A program made the translations under genes and the position numbers. Shown here one piece after another: positions 36,281-45,617 of a stretch of DNA of 64,000 bases. The number at the start of each line of letters is the position of its first letter. The first letter of the stretch is position 1. Origin of the DNA: Membranihabitans maritimus (GTDB lineage Bacteria; Bacteroidota; Bacteroidia; Chitinophagales; Saprospiraceae); assembly GCF_021729145.1 (NCBI RefSeq), contig NZ_JAJSLW010000014.1:62001-126000 (forward strand), in the 5' to 3' direction. The notes beneath the pieces were generated by a model. That model saw only the letters and a program-made list of their open reading frames with translations. It ran no database searches and had not been told where the DNA came from.

Positions 36281-36329
36281 GAGCCCTGAAGGGGCGAAAT
36301 ATTATTAACCCTGGGTGCCAACCCAGGGT
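36281..36329 (+). repeat. REP-like double hairpin repeat
   Basis: A GAGCCCTGAAGGGGC motif precedes a perfect 9-bp hairpin ACCCTGGGT (36308-36316), loop GCCA, ACCCAGGGT (36321-36329). GC-rich double hairpins of this form are dispersed between genes in many Bacteroidota. Further hairpins follow at 36363-36385 (ATTTTTGC/GCAAAAAT) and 36408-36420 (CGTCA/TGACG), so the whole 179-bp gap is hairpin-rich. Confidence 0.6.
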
Positions 36330-36436
36330 GGAAAACAAGTAAAATCGTCTATTCTGGCATTGATTTTTGCATTTTTAGCAAAAATAATGACAGAATCAAT
36401 TATTCGTCAAGCTGACGTTAAATAAAAATAAATTAT

Positions 36437-37180
36437 ATGAGTACCGATCAATATAAGAAAGAAGTGAGTATGATGAAGTTGGATCGTTTGATCGAGCTTC
36501 GGGAAAATATTCCGGATATAACATTTCCTATCGATGACCAGGCATTATTAAACCGATATGAAAACCTATATAGCGGAGCGATCAACGATGTACTTCGAGA
36601 ATTCGGACGTATGGATCGTGCATTGCCCAACCGGATTATGCCTCTCAGGGAATATAAAACCATTGCAGGATTTGCCTTTACGGTAAAAAGTGCTCCCACT
36701 ACAGTGGTGCGGGGTGAAATGGAACACCGGACACGAATGTTGGATGCCATGCATGAAAATGCCTTTGTAATTTGGGATACGAGCAACGATAACAAATCAA
36801 CTTCCTGGGGAGGTGTAATGACAGCTACTGCAAAAGGAAAAAAGGTGAAGGCAGCATGTGTTGATGGAGGTATTCGGGATACACACCAGATTCTTGGAGC
36901 GGATTTTCCGGTGTTTTACCGGTACCGTTCTTCCAACGGGGCATTGGGTAGATGCTTGATTACGGATTATCAGGTTCCATTGGAGATTGGAAATGTTTTG
37001 ATTAAACCGGGTGATGTAATCATTGGGGATGTCGATGGTGTATTAGCCATTCCCCGTGAAATCGCATTTGAGGTTTTGGAAAGAGCAGAAGAAATCAGGG
37101 AAAACGAAAAGAAAATTTTTGGATGGGTCAAGGAGGGCCGGTCTGCAAAGGATATAACGGATAAGGGAGGGTATTTTTGA
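36437..37180 (+). CDS. RraA-like/HMG-CHA aldolase family protein
   Basis: Cytoplasmic protein (247 aa) of the RraA/4-carboxy-4-hydroxy-2-oxoadipate aldolase family. The divalent-metal aldolase signature is visible as WGGVMTATAK (G125-G126) followed by CVDGGIRDT with R147 and D148, the catalytic Arg-Asp of true aldolases. Members cleave oxo-acids to pyruvate plus another product or decarboxylate them. Placed between the glycoside hydrolase and mannonate dehydratase, it could process a keto-deoxy product, but this is a guess. Met12/Met13 are possible later starts. Confidence 0.85.
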   Translation: MSTDQYKKEVSMMKLDRLIELRENIPDITFPIDDQALLNRYENLYSGAINDVLREFGRMDRALPNRIMPLREYKTIAGFAFTVKSAPTTVVRGEMEHRTRMLDAMHENAFVIWDTSNDNKSTSWGGVMTATAKGKKVKAACVDGGIRDTHQILGADFPVFYRYRSSNGALGRCLITDYQVPLEIGNVLIKPGDVIIGDVDGVLAIPREIAFEVLERAEEIRENEKKIFGWVKEGRSAKDITDKGGYF

Positions 37181-37301
37181 ATTATTACGGCAAATTTCCC
37201 AAATGGATCGCTTCGCGGAATTCGCTCATACAAAGAACAGATAACCTGAAATTGAATACAAAAAAATAATGATAAGTCTAGAAGGGCTAACAACAATGTA
37301 A

Positions 37302-37405
37302 AATTAGCCACGAATGCACGAATGGTTGTCCATTGGACAACCCAAAATATTCGGGAGCGATTTATTCGTGCCCACCTGAGGTCGGCAGGCATTCGCGACT
37401 CTTGA
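37302..37405 (+). repeat. Bacteroidota-type palindromic intergenic repeat
   Basis: A TTAGCCACGAATGCACGAAT motif opens the element. It continues with a perfect hairpin GGTTGTCC (37324-37331)-ATT-GGACAACC (37335-37342) and reads back as ATTCGTGC and GGCATTCGCG near the end, so the outer parts are an imperfect inverted repeat. Repeats with the CACGAATGCACGAAT word are common between genes in this phylum. It sits in the 277-bp gap upstream of uxuA and contains no gene. Confidence 0.6.
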
Positions 37406-37457
37406 AAACCTGAATGTTCAGTAGCTTCATTTTAGTTAGATAGAAAAAAATTAGACG

Positions 37458-38477
37458 ATGAAACTTTCCATGCTTTTACCACCCAAATACGACGCTCGTA
37501 AGTGGACCCTTGCGAAGCAAATAGGTGTGGATTATGCTATTACCAAAGCGATACCTTCCCTGTCGGGGAAACCGGCGCCGTACGATTTTAAGGCATTGAA
37601 AAGTATTCAGGAGGAATTTGATGATGCGGGGTTGCAACTTTATGGATTAGAAGGTGATCAATTTGATATGTCGGCGATAAAACTCGGATTGCCGGGGAGG
37701 GATGAATGGATTGAGAAATATCAGACGATGATACGGAACATGGGACGCCTGGGGATCCCGTTGTTGTGTTATAATTTTATGGCATCCATAGGTTGGTTTC
37801 GGACCCGGGTGAATGTCCCGGAGCGAGGAGGAGCACTTTGTAGTGAATTTGATTTCAAAAAGGTTCAGGATGAATTGGTTGATGAGCACTTGCAGATTAC
37901 TGAAGATAAGCTATGGGATAACCTCTTTTATTTTTTGGATGCGGTATTACCCATTGCAGAAGAAGAAGGTGTGCAAATGGCTCTCCATCCGGATGATCCA
38001 CCTGTGAGTCCACTTAAAGGTGTGGGGAGAATTCTAACGAATGCGGCTGCTTTTGACAGAATTATAGAGAAATACCCGAGTTCTTCCAATGGAATTACTT
38101 TTTGCCAGGCCACTTTCCGATTAATGGAAGAAGATCTCAAGTCTATTTCGGCTCGATGGATTGAGGACAACAGAGTCTTTTTTATCCATCTAAGGGATGT
38201 GGAAGGCGATAAATACAAGTTCCGGGAGACCTTCCACGACAATGGCCCGACCCCTATGGCCGAACTTCTAAAGCATTATTACGACTGTGGTTTTGAAGGT
38301 CCCTTACGGCCTGATCATGCTCCGGCCATGTACGGTGAAATACAAAAGGAATTTTCAGGAGGGATATCTGCGGGTTATGAGATAATGGGGAAGGTTTTTG
38401 CCATTGGATACATTAAAGGAATCTTGGAGACATATGTAAATAATAAAACTGATGCTATAAGACATGAGATAGTATAA
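37458..38477 (+). CDS. uxuA: Mannonate dehydratase
   Basis: Dehydrates D-mannonate to 2-keto-3-deoxygluconate in the cytoplasm. The protein is 339 aa, shorter than the E. coli form (394) but with the family's TIM-barrel metal motifs: FCQATF, the HPDDPP box (H177-D180), FIHLRDVEGD and RPDHAP. With uronate isomerase and the SDR it completes glucuronate to KDG. The next step needs KDG kinase and KDPG aldolase; neither is in this window. The DHDPS-family aldolase at 19511-20569 is a candidate for a direct cleavage alternative. Confidence 0.95.
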   Translation: MKLSMLLPPKYDARKWTLAKQIGVDYAITKAIPSLSGKPAPYDFKALKSIQEEFDDAGLQLYGLEGDQFDMSAIKLGLPGRDEWIEKYQTMIRNMGRLGIPLLCYNFMASIGWFRTRVNVPERGGALCSEFDFKKVQDELVDEHLQITEDKLWDNLFYFLDAVLPIAEEEGVQMALHPDDPPVSPLKGVGRILTNAAAFDRIIEKYPSSSNGITFCQATFRLMEEDLKSISARWIEDNRVFFIHLRDVEGDKYKFRETFHDNGPTPMAELLKHYYDCGFEGPLRPDHAPAMYGEIQKEFSGGISAGYEIMGKVFAIGYIKGILETYVNNKTDAIRHEIV

Positions 38478-38586
38478 CAACCTGAAAATATAATTGACTT
38501 CTATGAAATTGGATATTTCGGATAGTGATATGCTATTTGAAAATGAATAATTAATGGGATTTTAAAATAAATTAAATGATGGAATT

Positions 38587-41500
38587 ATGAATGATTACAT
38601 TTCTTTAAATTACAAAAGGGGCAATCCTAAGCGGCTTTGCAGAAATATGGTAATAGTAATAACACTGTGCCTTATTTCTACAGGGATTTTTGCCCAGGAA
38701 ATTACAGTGAACGGAAGCGTACAAGATGCTTCCGGAGAACCGGTGATAGGAGCTACCATTTTGGTAAAAGGTACTACGAATGGGACGACGACAGATATTG
38801 ACGGACAGTATGAATTAGCAAATGTGGGTGCGGATACGGTATTGGTCTTTTCATATGTGGGAATGAAGTCGCAAGAAGTGATGGTCAATGCTCAAAATCG
38901 AATCGATGTTGTTCTGGAAGAAGGTGCGATAGGATTAGAAGAAGTAGTGGTAGTAGGATATGGTACGCAACGAAAGAGTGATCTAACAGGTTCGATAGCT
39001 TCAGCCGATATAGAGGCTTTCAGGGAATCTCCGAATGTAAATATTATGCAATCTTTACAGGGTTCGGTACCTGGTGTACAGATCGGTCAGGTGAATCAGG
39101 CCGGAGAAGAACCTTCGATTCAGGTTCGGGGCCAGAGTACATTAAACGGTAGCACATCTCCACTGATAGTAGTGGATGGGATAATATTTCGCGGTAGAAT
39201 TGCCGATTTAAACCCTGCAGATATCGCATCCGTAGATGTATTAAAGGACGCCAGTAGTAAAGCGATTTACGGGGCACAAGCTGCAAACGGGGTGATTTTA
39301 ATAACTACGAAAGAAGGTAAAGTATCCCAAAAACCCACCATTCAATATTCGGGGTCCATTTCTACCCAAAATCCGACAGTAGATGCAAGGATATTGAACA
39401 GGGAAGAAGTGTTGCAAAAAATAAAAGATATAGAATATAGAAATGCGTATTTGGGGCCAGGCTATACAGAACCCAATCCTGATTGGGAATTTGACCAATC
39501 GGAACTTTTGCCCAAACTTTTATCCGGAATAGAAAACGGAACGGATTATGACTGGTGGGGTGCACTTACTTCACCGGGTCATATAATGAATCATGTGTTG
39601 AGTATATCGGGAGGATCGGAGAATACTAATTACTATTTATCCGGTGGTTATACGGATCAAAAGGGATTTATTTTGAATGATAATTATTCCCGGGCAACGG
39701 CGCGTATAAATATCGAAACTGATCTTACAAATTGGTTGACAGTAGGTACGAATACCTATGCTTCCTTTGCCGATTTTTCCGGTGTATATCCAAACATAAA
39801 TGGTATATCCAGAGGGACATCTCCCCTGGTTGCCCCCAAGGACCAAAATGGAGAATTAATAGTGAATCATTTGGGAGATAATAATGTTAACCCGTTTTTG
39901 AATGCACAAGCAGATGACAGGGATTTGAATAACAGAGTTTCCGGAAATTTATTCGCGAAAATTAAAGTACCTCAAATTAAAGGTTTGTCATATCAATTGA
40001 ATTTTAATAATAATCTAAACTGGTTTTCGCATTCTACAAGTAATATTTACGGAGCAGGGTTGAGTGGTGCAGCCAGTAAAGCACACGCATCCAATTACGA
40101 TGTCATGTTGGATAATATCCTTACCTATAATAGAGAATTTAATAATCACAGTGTAAATTTCACCTTGGTAGCAGGATATAATAAGGTCAAATTTGATAGG
40201 ACTTATGCCGGAGGAGAAAATATCCCTAATTTAAGTCTATCTTATAATAGCCTGGAGCAATCTATTATTCGCGAAATCAATTCTGATGCCTGGGAACAGG
40301 TATCCACTTACCAAATGGGTAGATTTAATTACAATTTTAAAAATCGGTATATTCTCACCGGAACCCTGCGAAGAGACGGATTTAGTGGGTTTTCAGCAAA
40401 TAACAAGTTTGGATTATTTCCATCACTCGGAGCGGGTTGGGTAGTGTCTGAAGAATCATTTTTTAGCATGCCGAATATTAATTTCTTGAAAATTAGAGCT
40501 AGTTATGGCCAAAATGGGAATCAAGCAGCACGATATAGTTCTCTTGCAAGAGTCTTGTCATCGGAAAGTAATCATTATGTATATGGGGATGGTTCCGGTA
40601 CTTCGCTAGGGCTGTCTCCTGCTTCATTGGCAAACAGTGATCTTTCCTGGGAGACATCAACGGGATTAAACCTGGGTGTAGACTTTGGGGTAATTAATGA
40701 AAGGGTCCGCGGAAACATAGAGTATTACTCCACGGCTACTACAGATTTGTTATGGGATTTGCGATTGCCACAAATTACTGGTTTTTCCCAAATAACCACG
40801 AATCTAGGAAGAATTGAAAATAGAGGCTTTGAAGTGTCCTTACAAACTATACCTGTTCAGAAGAAAAATTTTAGATGGAATCTAAATCTGAATTTTTCGC
40901 GTAACCAAAATAAGATAGTTGAATTATTACAACTGGACAACAACGGAGACGGTAAAGAGGATGATCTTGTAGCCAGTGGTTTGTTTATTGGGGAATCAAT
41001 TGGCACTATTTATGGTTACGAAATTGATGGGATTTGGCAAGTCAACGATGAAATTCAGGAGGGATTTTCCCCGGGAACATACCGTATAGTGGATCAAAAT
41101 AATGATGGTGCTATTAGTGCATCTGATGATCGTGTGATTTTGGGGAGATCAGAACCTGCCTTTCGGTTTGGTATTCAAAATACCTTTCGATACAAAGGCT
41201 TAAGTCTACGCATTTTTGTGAACTCAATACAGGGTGGCAAAAATGGATATCTGGGCGCGAATCATCCATCAGGGGTTGCGGGAACACCTGGGACAGCCCA
41301 GAACTCTAATTGGTTTACTTTTTACGATTATTGGTCTACATTAAATCCGGATGGAAAGTATCCCAGAACATGGGAGGCTGCTCAAATTAAGCCTTCGCAA
41401 TATTTTTCAAGAAGTTTTGTAAGACTGCAAGATCTCTCATTGTCTTACAGTTTCAAAAAGTCTACACTTGAACAGATTGGAATTAATAATACAAAAATAT

Positions 41501-41634
41501 ATGTCAGTGGAAAAAATGTCCTGACTTTGACAAAGTGGGACGGCTGGGACCCTGAAACCAATCAAGGTATTGGAAATGCCAATGCATTTCCCTTAATGAA
41601 GGCATATACTTTGGGCTTGGATATATCATTTTAG
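38587..41634 (+). CDS. SusC/RagA-type TonB-dependent receptor (no STN domain)
   Basis: Outer-membrane importer (1015 aa). A signal peptide ends at about residue 37 (IFAQ). Then come a carboxypeptidase-D-like domain (VNGSVQDASGEPVIGATILVKGT), the TonB-box-like EEVVVVGYGTQRKSDLTGSI, a plug with QVRGQSTLNGSTSPLIVVDG and ASVDVLKDASSKAIYGAQAANGVILITTK, and a 22-strand-type barrel ending in F. Unlike the receptor at 1934 it lacks an STN domain, so it is not sigma/anti-sigma coupled. Control probably comes from elsewhere. SusD follows in 24 bp. Confidence 0.96.
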   Translation: MNDYISLNYKRGNPKRLCRNMVIVITLCLISTGIFAQEITVNGSVQDASGEPVIGATILVKGTTNGTTTDIDGQYELANVGADTVLVFSYVGMKSQEVMVNAQNRIDVVLEEGAIGLEEVVVVGYGTQRKSDLTGSIASADIEAFRESPNVNIMQSLQGSVPGVQIGQVNQAGEEPSIQVRGQSTLNGSTSPLIVVDGIIFRGRIADLNPADIASVDVLKDASSKAIYGAQAANGVILITTKEGKVSQKPTIQYSGSISTQNPTVDARILNREEVLQKIKDIEYRNAYLGPGYTEPNPDWEFDQSELLPKLLSGIENGTDYDWWGALTSPGHIMNHVLSISGGSENTNYYLSGGYTDQKGFILNDNYSRATARINIETDLTNWLTVGTNTYASFADFSGVYPNINGISRGTSPLVAPKDQNGELIVNHLGDNNVNPFLNAQADDRDLNNRVSGNLFAKIKVPQIKGLSYQLNFNNNLNWFSHSTSNIYGAGLSGAASKAHASNYDVMLDNILTYNREFNNHSVNFTLVAGYNKVKFDRTYAGGENIPNLSLSYNSLEQSIIREINSDAWEQVSTYQMGRFNYNFKNRYILTGTLRRDGFSGFSANNKFGLFPSLGAGWVVSEESFFSMPNINFLKIRASYGQNGNQAARYSSLARVLSSESNHYVYGDGSGTSLGLSPASLANSDLSWETSTGLNLGVDFGVINERVRGNIEYYSTATTDLLWDLRLPQITGFSQITTNLGRIENRGFEVSLQTIPVQKKNFRWNLNLNFSRNQNKIVELLQLDNNGDGKEDDLVASGLFIGESIGTIYGYEIDGIWQVNDEIQEGFSPGTYRIVDQNNDGAISASDDRVILGRSEPAFRFGIQNTFRYKGLSLRIFVNSIQGGKNGYLGANHPSGVAGTPGTAQNSNWFTFYDYWSTLNPDGKYPRTWEAAQIKPSQYFSRSFVRLQDLSLSYSFKKSTLEQIGINNTKIYVSGKNVLTLTKWDGWDPETNQGIGNANAFPLMKAYTLGLDISF

Positions 41635-41658
41635 AAGTTATTTCAAAATATAAGAATC

Positions 41659-43371
41659 ATGAGTTATTTCAATTATAAATTAAGATTAATTTTTCTGACG
41701 ATACTCTTCCTTTCAGTATATTCTTGCGATGAGCAAGAATTTATTGAAGAAGTACCACTAGACTTTTTTAGTCCGGAGAATTCCTATCAAACGATAACAA
41801 ACTTTGAAAGTGCATTGACGGATCTATATGCGAGGGTACGTAATATTCATTATGGTGGGAATAATCAAAACTATTTTGCTCATTTTCTCGCTACTGATGT
41901 CGCTAAACACGCCAGAGGAGATGCCAATCGGTTTGGAGATTATGATGTATGGTTGGTCCCGACCAACGGCATGGTTGAGTTTCATTGGGATAATTGGTAT
42001 AAAGTGATAGCCAATGCCAATACAATTATTTCAAGACTTCCAGATTCTGAATTAACCGATGACCAAAAGGTAGCAATAGAGGCAGAAGCCAAATTTTTCA
42101 GAGCATTATCTTTTCGATATTTGGTATATTTATATGGTGGTGTGCCCTTGCTTTTGGATGAAGTCAGTTCACCTAAAACAAATTTTTCTAGAGCAACGAA
42201 AATAGAAGTTTTGAATCAAATTATAGAGGATGCTCAAGTAGCAGCAGACCAGCTTCCAGATATTAGTGAAGTAGTGGATGGTAAAGTTTCCAATCTCGTT
42301 GCACATCACTTGCTTGCAGAAACATATATTTCTTTAGAAAATTATGATAGAGCTGTAGCAGAATTATCCATTGTAATTGAAGACCCTAATACGTCTTTAA
42401 TGACTGACAGATTTGGAAGTAAAGCCAATGAAAATCCTATAGATGAATACCTGGATTTGGGTGAAGGAGATGTGTATTGGGATTTGTTCCAGCAAGGGAA
42501 TCAAAATAGGAGCAGTGGAAATAAGGAAGCACTTTGGGTCGCTCAAATGGAAATTGATGTGCCCGGGGGCTTTTTGGAATCTTCCGGAGGAAGCAGAAAT
42601 AATTTGGAAAGATGGGCAGGTCCGGTACCTTGGCTGACCTTTCAGGATCCTGATGGGAATGAGGGTTCATTAGGTTTTGGACAGTCAAATTATAACTCAG
42701 GCGGAAGGGGTGTATCTTTTATGATGAATACAGATTTTTATCTAAACGATTTATGGGAAGATGATTGGAATTCAGATATCCGCAATGCCTCTCACAATAT
42801 TATTCGGGACTTTGTATATACAAACCCTGAATCGGTTTGGTTTGATTCAAGTGCAGTAAAGTATCCAAGCCCGACCTGGATAAACCAAAATTGGAGATGG
42901 TACCCGTACCCATCCAAAATTACGACCGCTCATGATCACCCGGATGCGTTGTTTGAAAACAAGGATTTGGGTACTTTAAAGACTACCGCTGGGAGTACCT
43001 ATAGGGATATGTATTATTTGCGTTTGGCAGAAACGTATCTGCTAAGAGCTGAAGCATATTTGCGTCAAGGGGATTTGGTCAATGCCGCAAATGATATTAA
43101 TATGTTAAGAGAAAGATCTAATGCCACACTTATTAGTGAATCGGACGTAACGTTAGATTATATACTGGATGAAAGGGCCAGGGAACTCGTATATGAAGAA
43201 CAACGACGGATCACTTTACATAGAACAGGTACCCTGGTGGACAGGGTGCGTAAGTACAATGATTTAAACGGTGATGAAATCAAGGATCATCACGAATTAT
43301 GGCCCATCCCTTTTGATGAAATAGAAGCAAATAAGGATGCTGTTCTGGAGCAAAATCCTGGCTATAATTAA
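41659..43371 (+). CDS. SusD/RagB-type lipoprotein
   Basis: Partner lipoprotein (570 aa, lipobox YSC with Cys23). It has the SusD opening (EEVPLDFFSPENSYQT), TPR-like helices with EAKFFRALSFRYLVYLYGGVPLL, and a RagB C-terminus with LDERARELVYEEQRR and the closing PIPFDEIEANKDAVLEQNPGY. It is larger than the SusD at 5377. The insert at about residues 260-430, rich in Asn/Trp/Tyr, may form the glycan-binding face. It is followed 15 bp later by the alpha-glucuronidase-like gene. Confidence 0.95.
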   Translation: MSYFNYKLRLIFLTILFLSVYSCDEQEFIEEVPLDFFSPENSYQTITNFESALTDLYARVRNIHYGGNNQNYFAHFLATDVAKHARGDANRFGDYDVWLVPTNGMVEFHWDNWYKVIANANTIISRLPDSELTDDQKVAIEAEAKFFRALSFRYLVYLYGGVPLLLDEVSSPKTNFSRATKIEVLNQIIEDAQVAADQLPDISEVVDGKVSNLVAHHLLAETYISLENYDRAVAELSIVIEDPNTSLMTDRFGSKANENPIDEYLDLGEGDVYWDLFQQGNQNRSSGNKEALWVAQMEIDVPGGFLESSGGSRNNLERWAGPVPWLTFQDPDGNEGSLGFGQSNYNSGGRGVSFMMNTDFYLNDLWEDDWNSDIRNASHNIIRDFVYTNPESVWFDSSAVKYPSPTWINQNWRWYPYPSKITTAHDHPDALFENKDLGTLKTTAGSTYRDMYYLRLAETYLLRAEAYLRQGDLVNAANDINMLRERSNATLISESDVTLDYILDERARELVYEEQRRITLHRTGTLVDRVRKYNDLNGDEIKDHHELWPIPFDEIEANKDAVLEQNPGYN

Positions 43372-43386
43372 AAAAAACGGTTTATA

Positions 43387-45498
43387 ATGTCAAAAATATT
43401 AAATCTTATTTGGTGTCTATGTGTCGTAGCATTGGTTGCTTGTAAGGATAAAATTAGTTTTACTTTGGTTTCCGCTGATGTTCAAAAAAGTATTTTAGTT
43501 TCACCTGACGAATCCAATTTTGTAAAACTTGCAGCAGAAGATTTGATTTCCGACGTGGAAAAAATTACAGGGCATAGACTGAAAATAGTGAGGGATACAA
43601 AAGACTGTAAGAAAGGCTGTGTTTATATCGGATCATTGGACAATCCTGAATTTAGAGAACAATTACTATCTACGGATAATAATTTTTTAGACCTAAAAGG
43701 TCAATGGGAATCATACAAAGTGAAAAGCACAGATAGGGATTTGTATATCGTTGGTAGTGACGCCCGAGGTACCATGTTTGGTATTTATCATTTTATCGAA
43801 GAATACCTGGAGGTAGATCCGTTGTATTTCTGGAAGGATCGCGAACCGGAGAAAAAGGAGGTGTTGGCATGGGATAATGTGAATATCGAACAGAATGAAC
43901 CTTCTTTCCGCTACCGGGGCTGGTTTATTAACGATGAGGACTTACTTACAGAATGGAAGAACGGAGGTGGTACACGCAATATTGATTATCCATTTTATAG
44001 CCAGGTAGTACATCCCGATATTATGGGGAAATTAGTAGAATCTATGGTGCGGCTACGGTATAATTTGATTATCCCGGCGAGTTTTATCGATATTAAAAAT
44101 CCACCCGAACGCAAATTAGTGGATATTGCAGCATCAAGGGGTGTTTTCCTCAGTATGCACCATATAGAACCACTGGGTGTAAGCGGTTATACATTTTTTA
44201 ACTATTGGAAGGAACGAGGTAAGGATTATAAATTCTCCTATTATAGTCATCCTGAAGCTCTTGAGGAAGTATGGACTGAATATGCTAAGGAATGGTCAAA
44301 ATATGAGAATGTAATTTGGCAGATAGGACTTCGGGGAGTAGCCGACCGTCCAATGTGGATGGCGGATGACAAAATCCCTCAGTCGGATGCGGACCGGGGA
44401 AAATTGATCTCTGATGCTATGGAAGCTCAGATGGATATTATTCGTTCTGTTGATCAAAGGGGTGAAATCCCTGTAACCACAACTCTTTGGATGGAAGGTT
44501 CTGATCTCAATAGGGAAGGACACCTTGATTTTCCCGATGGGGTGACAGTTGTTTTTTCAGACAATAGCCCCGGTTGGCAAATGCAGGAAGACTTTTTTAA
44601 TACGAAAAGGGAGCATGGACGAAAGTATGGAATATACTATCACCACCAGTTGTGGGGAACCGGACCTCATCTGGCACAAGGGGTGCCACCCCATAAGGTT
44701 CATGAAATTATGAAATTAGGCAAAGATCACAAGTCTGATGATTATGTTGTCTTAAACGTATCAAATATAAGGACGTTTGTACTTGGACTGGATGCTTCCG
44801 GTGAAATGTTACATAATTTTGATGAATTTGACCCTCAGATATTTATGGAAGAGTGGTGTGCTGAGAATTTTGGTTCGGCATCCGGGAAAATCCAAGCTGC
44901 TTATCAACAATATTTTGACAGCTATCAGATGCATGATCAAACAAATGCCCCTGTTCTTCTAGATGGTCAAATCAGGAGAAAAGTCCTGCGACTTCTTAAT
45001 GGATGGGAGGACCGAATGAAAAATGAGGAGGAAAATGGTGCTATTGCAGGCGTAGATATGAACTGGACCCACCCATATTTAGTCGATAAACGATGCGGAG
45101 ATTTGACCTTTCAACAATTGGAAAAAAAAGTGAAAGAACAACGTGTCGGATTGGAAAAAGCCGGGGAAATGATAGAAGAAGCTTTGTCAGAATTGAATGA
45201 CTGGGAAAAATATTTCCTTGAAGTCAACTTGCTTTCGCAACAAAAAATACTTTTGGGCTTTACCCGGTGGATAGAAGGGGTGGTGGCAGCAGTGAAGGCC
45301 TATGAGTTGGAGGGAGATAAAACCCAATGCAGGGAAGAGCTGGATAAGGCTATTAGCGCCTTTGATTTAGTTCATAAAGGACAGGCATTTAATTCGAGGG
45401 GAGAGAAATGGAAAAATTGGTATCGCGGTGAGACAAAATTCAATATTGAGGAATGTGAGGAGCGGACCAGAGAATTTCTAGAAGACATGAAATTTTGA
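43387..45498 (+). CDS. GH115-like alpha-glucuronidase (lipoprotein)
   Basis: Glycoside hydrolase (703 aa, lipobox VAC with Cys19) that would remove glucuronic or 4-O-methylglucuronic acid side chains from a glycan such as xylan. GH115-like signs are the N-terminal alpha/beta domain (about 30-120), GTMFGIYHFIEEYLEVDPLYFW (about 128-149), EPSFRYRGWFINDEDLLTEW (about 171-190), an extended barrel with the VVFSDNSPGW and YYHHQLWGTGPH segments, and a C-terminal helical domain. GH115 enzymes are usually longer, so a C-terminal accessory domain is missing here. Placement behind SusCD fits: polymer capture, side-chain cleavage, glucuronate import and catabolism. The specific linkage is unproved. Confidence 0.82.
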   Translation: MSKILNLIWCLCVVALVACKDKISFTLVSADVQKSILVSPDESNFVKLAAEDLISDVEKITGHRLKIVRDTKDCKKGCVYIGSLDNPEFREQLLSTDNNFLDLKGQWESYKVKSTDRDLYIVGSDARGTMFGIYHFIEEYLEVDPLYFWKDREPEKKEVLAWDNVNIEQNEPSFRYRGWFINDEDLLTEWKNGGGTRNIDYPFYSQVVHPDIMGKLVESMVRLRYNLIIPASFIDIKNPPERKLVDIAASRGVFLSMHHIEPLGVSGYTFFNYWKERGKDYKFSYYSHPEALEEVWTEYAKEWSKYENVIWQIGLRGVADRPMWMADDKIPQSDADRGKLISDAMEAQMDIIRSVDQRGEIPVTTTLWMEGSDLNREGHLDFPDGVTVVFSDNSPGWQMQEDFFNTKREHGRKYGIYYHHQLWGTGPHLAQGVPPHKVHEIMKLGKDHKSDDYVVLNVSNIRTFVLGLDASGEMLHNFDEFDPQIFMEEWCAENFGSASGKIQAAYQQYFDSYQMHDQTNAPVLLDGQIRRKVLRLLNGWEDRMKNEEENGAIAGVDMNWTHPYLVDKRCGDLTFQQLEKKVKEQRVGLEKAGEMIEEALSELNDWEKYFLEVNLLSQQKILLGFTRWIEGVVAAVKAYELEGDKTQCREELDKAISAFDLVHKGQAFNSRGEKWKNWYRGETKFNIEECEERTREFLEDMKF

Positions 45499-45617
45499 CT
45501 TCAGGAAGGGTTGATTTTTGATGAAGGGTTGTATAAGGAAAATGGTAATTTAGCAGTCCTTGTTAGATAGATGCCAGACTTAACCTTTAGTTTGCCTTTC
45601 TTTTATAGTTTTGTACT

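Noticed and set aside
36281-37405. CRISPR-like array
   Set aside because: The repeats are different palindromic elements, not regularly spaced identical direct repeats, and no cas genes are present.
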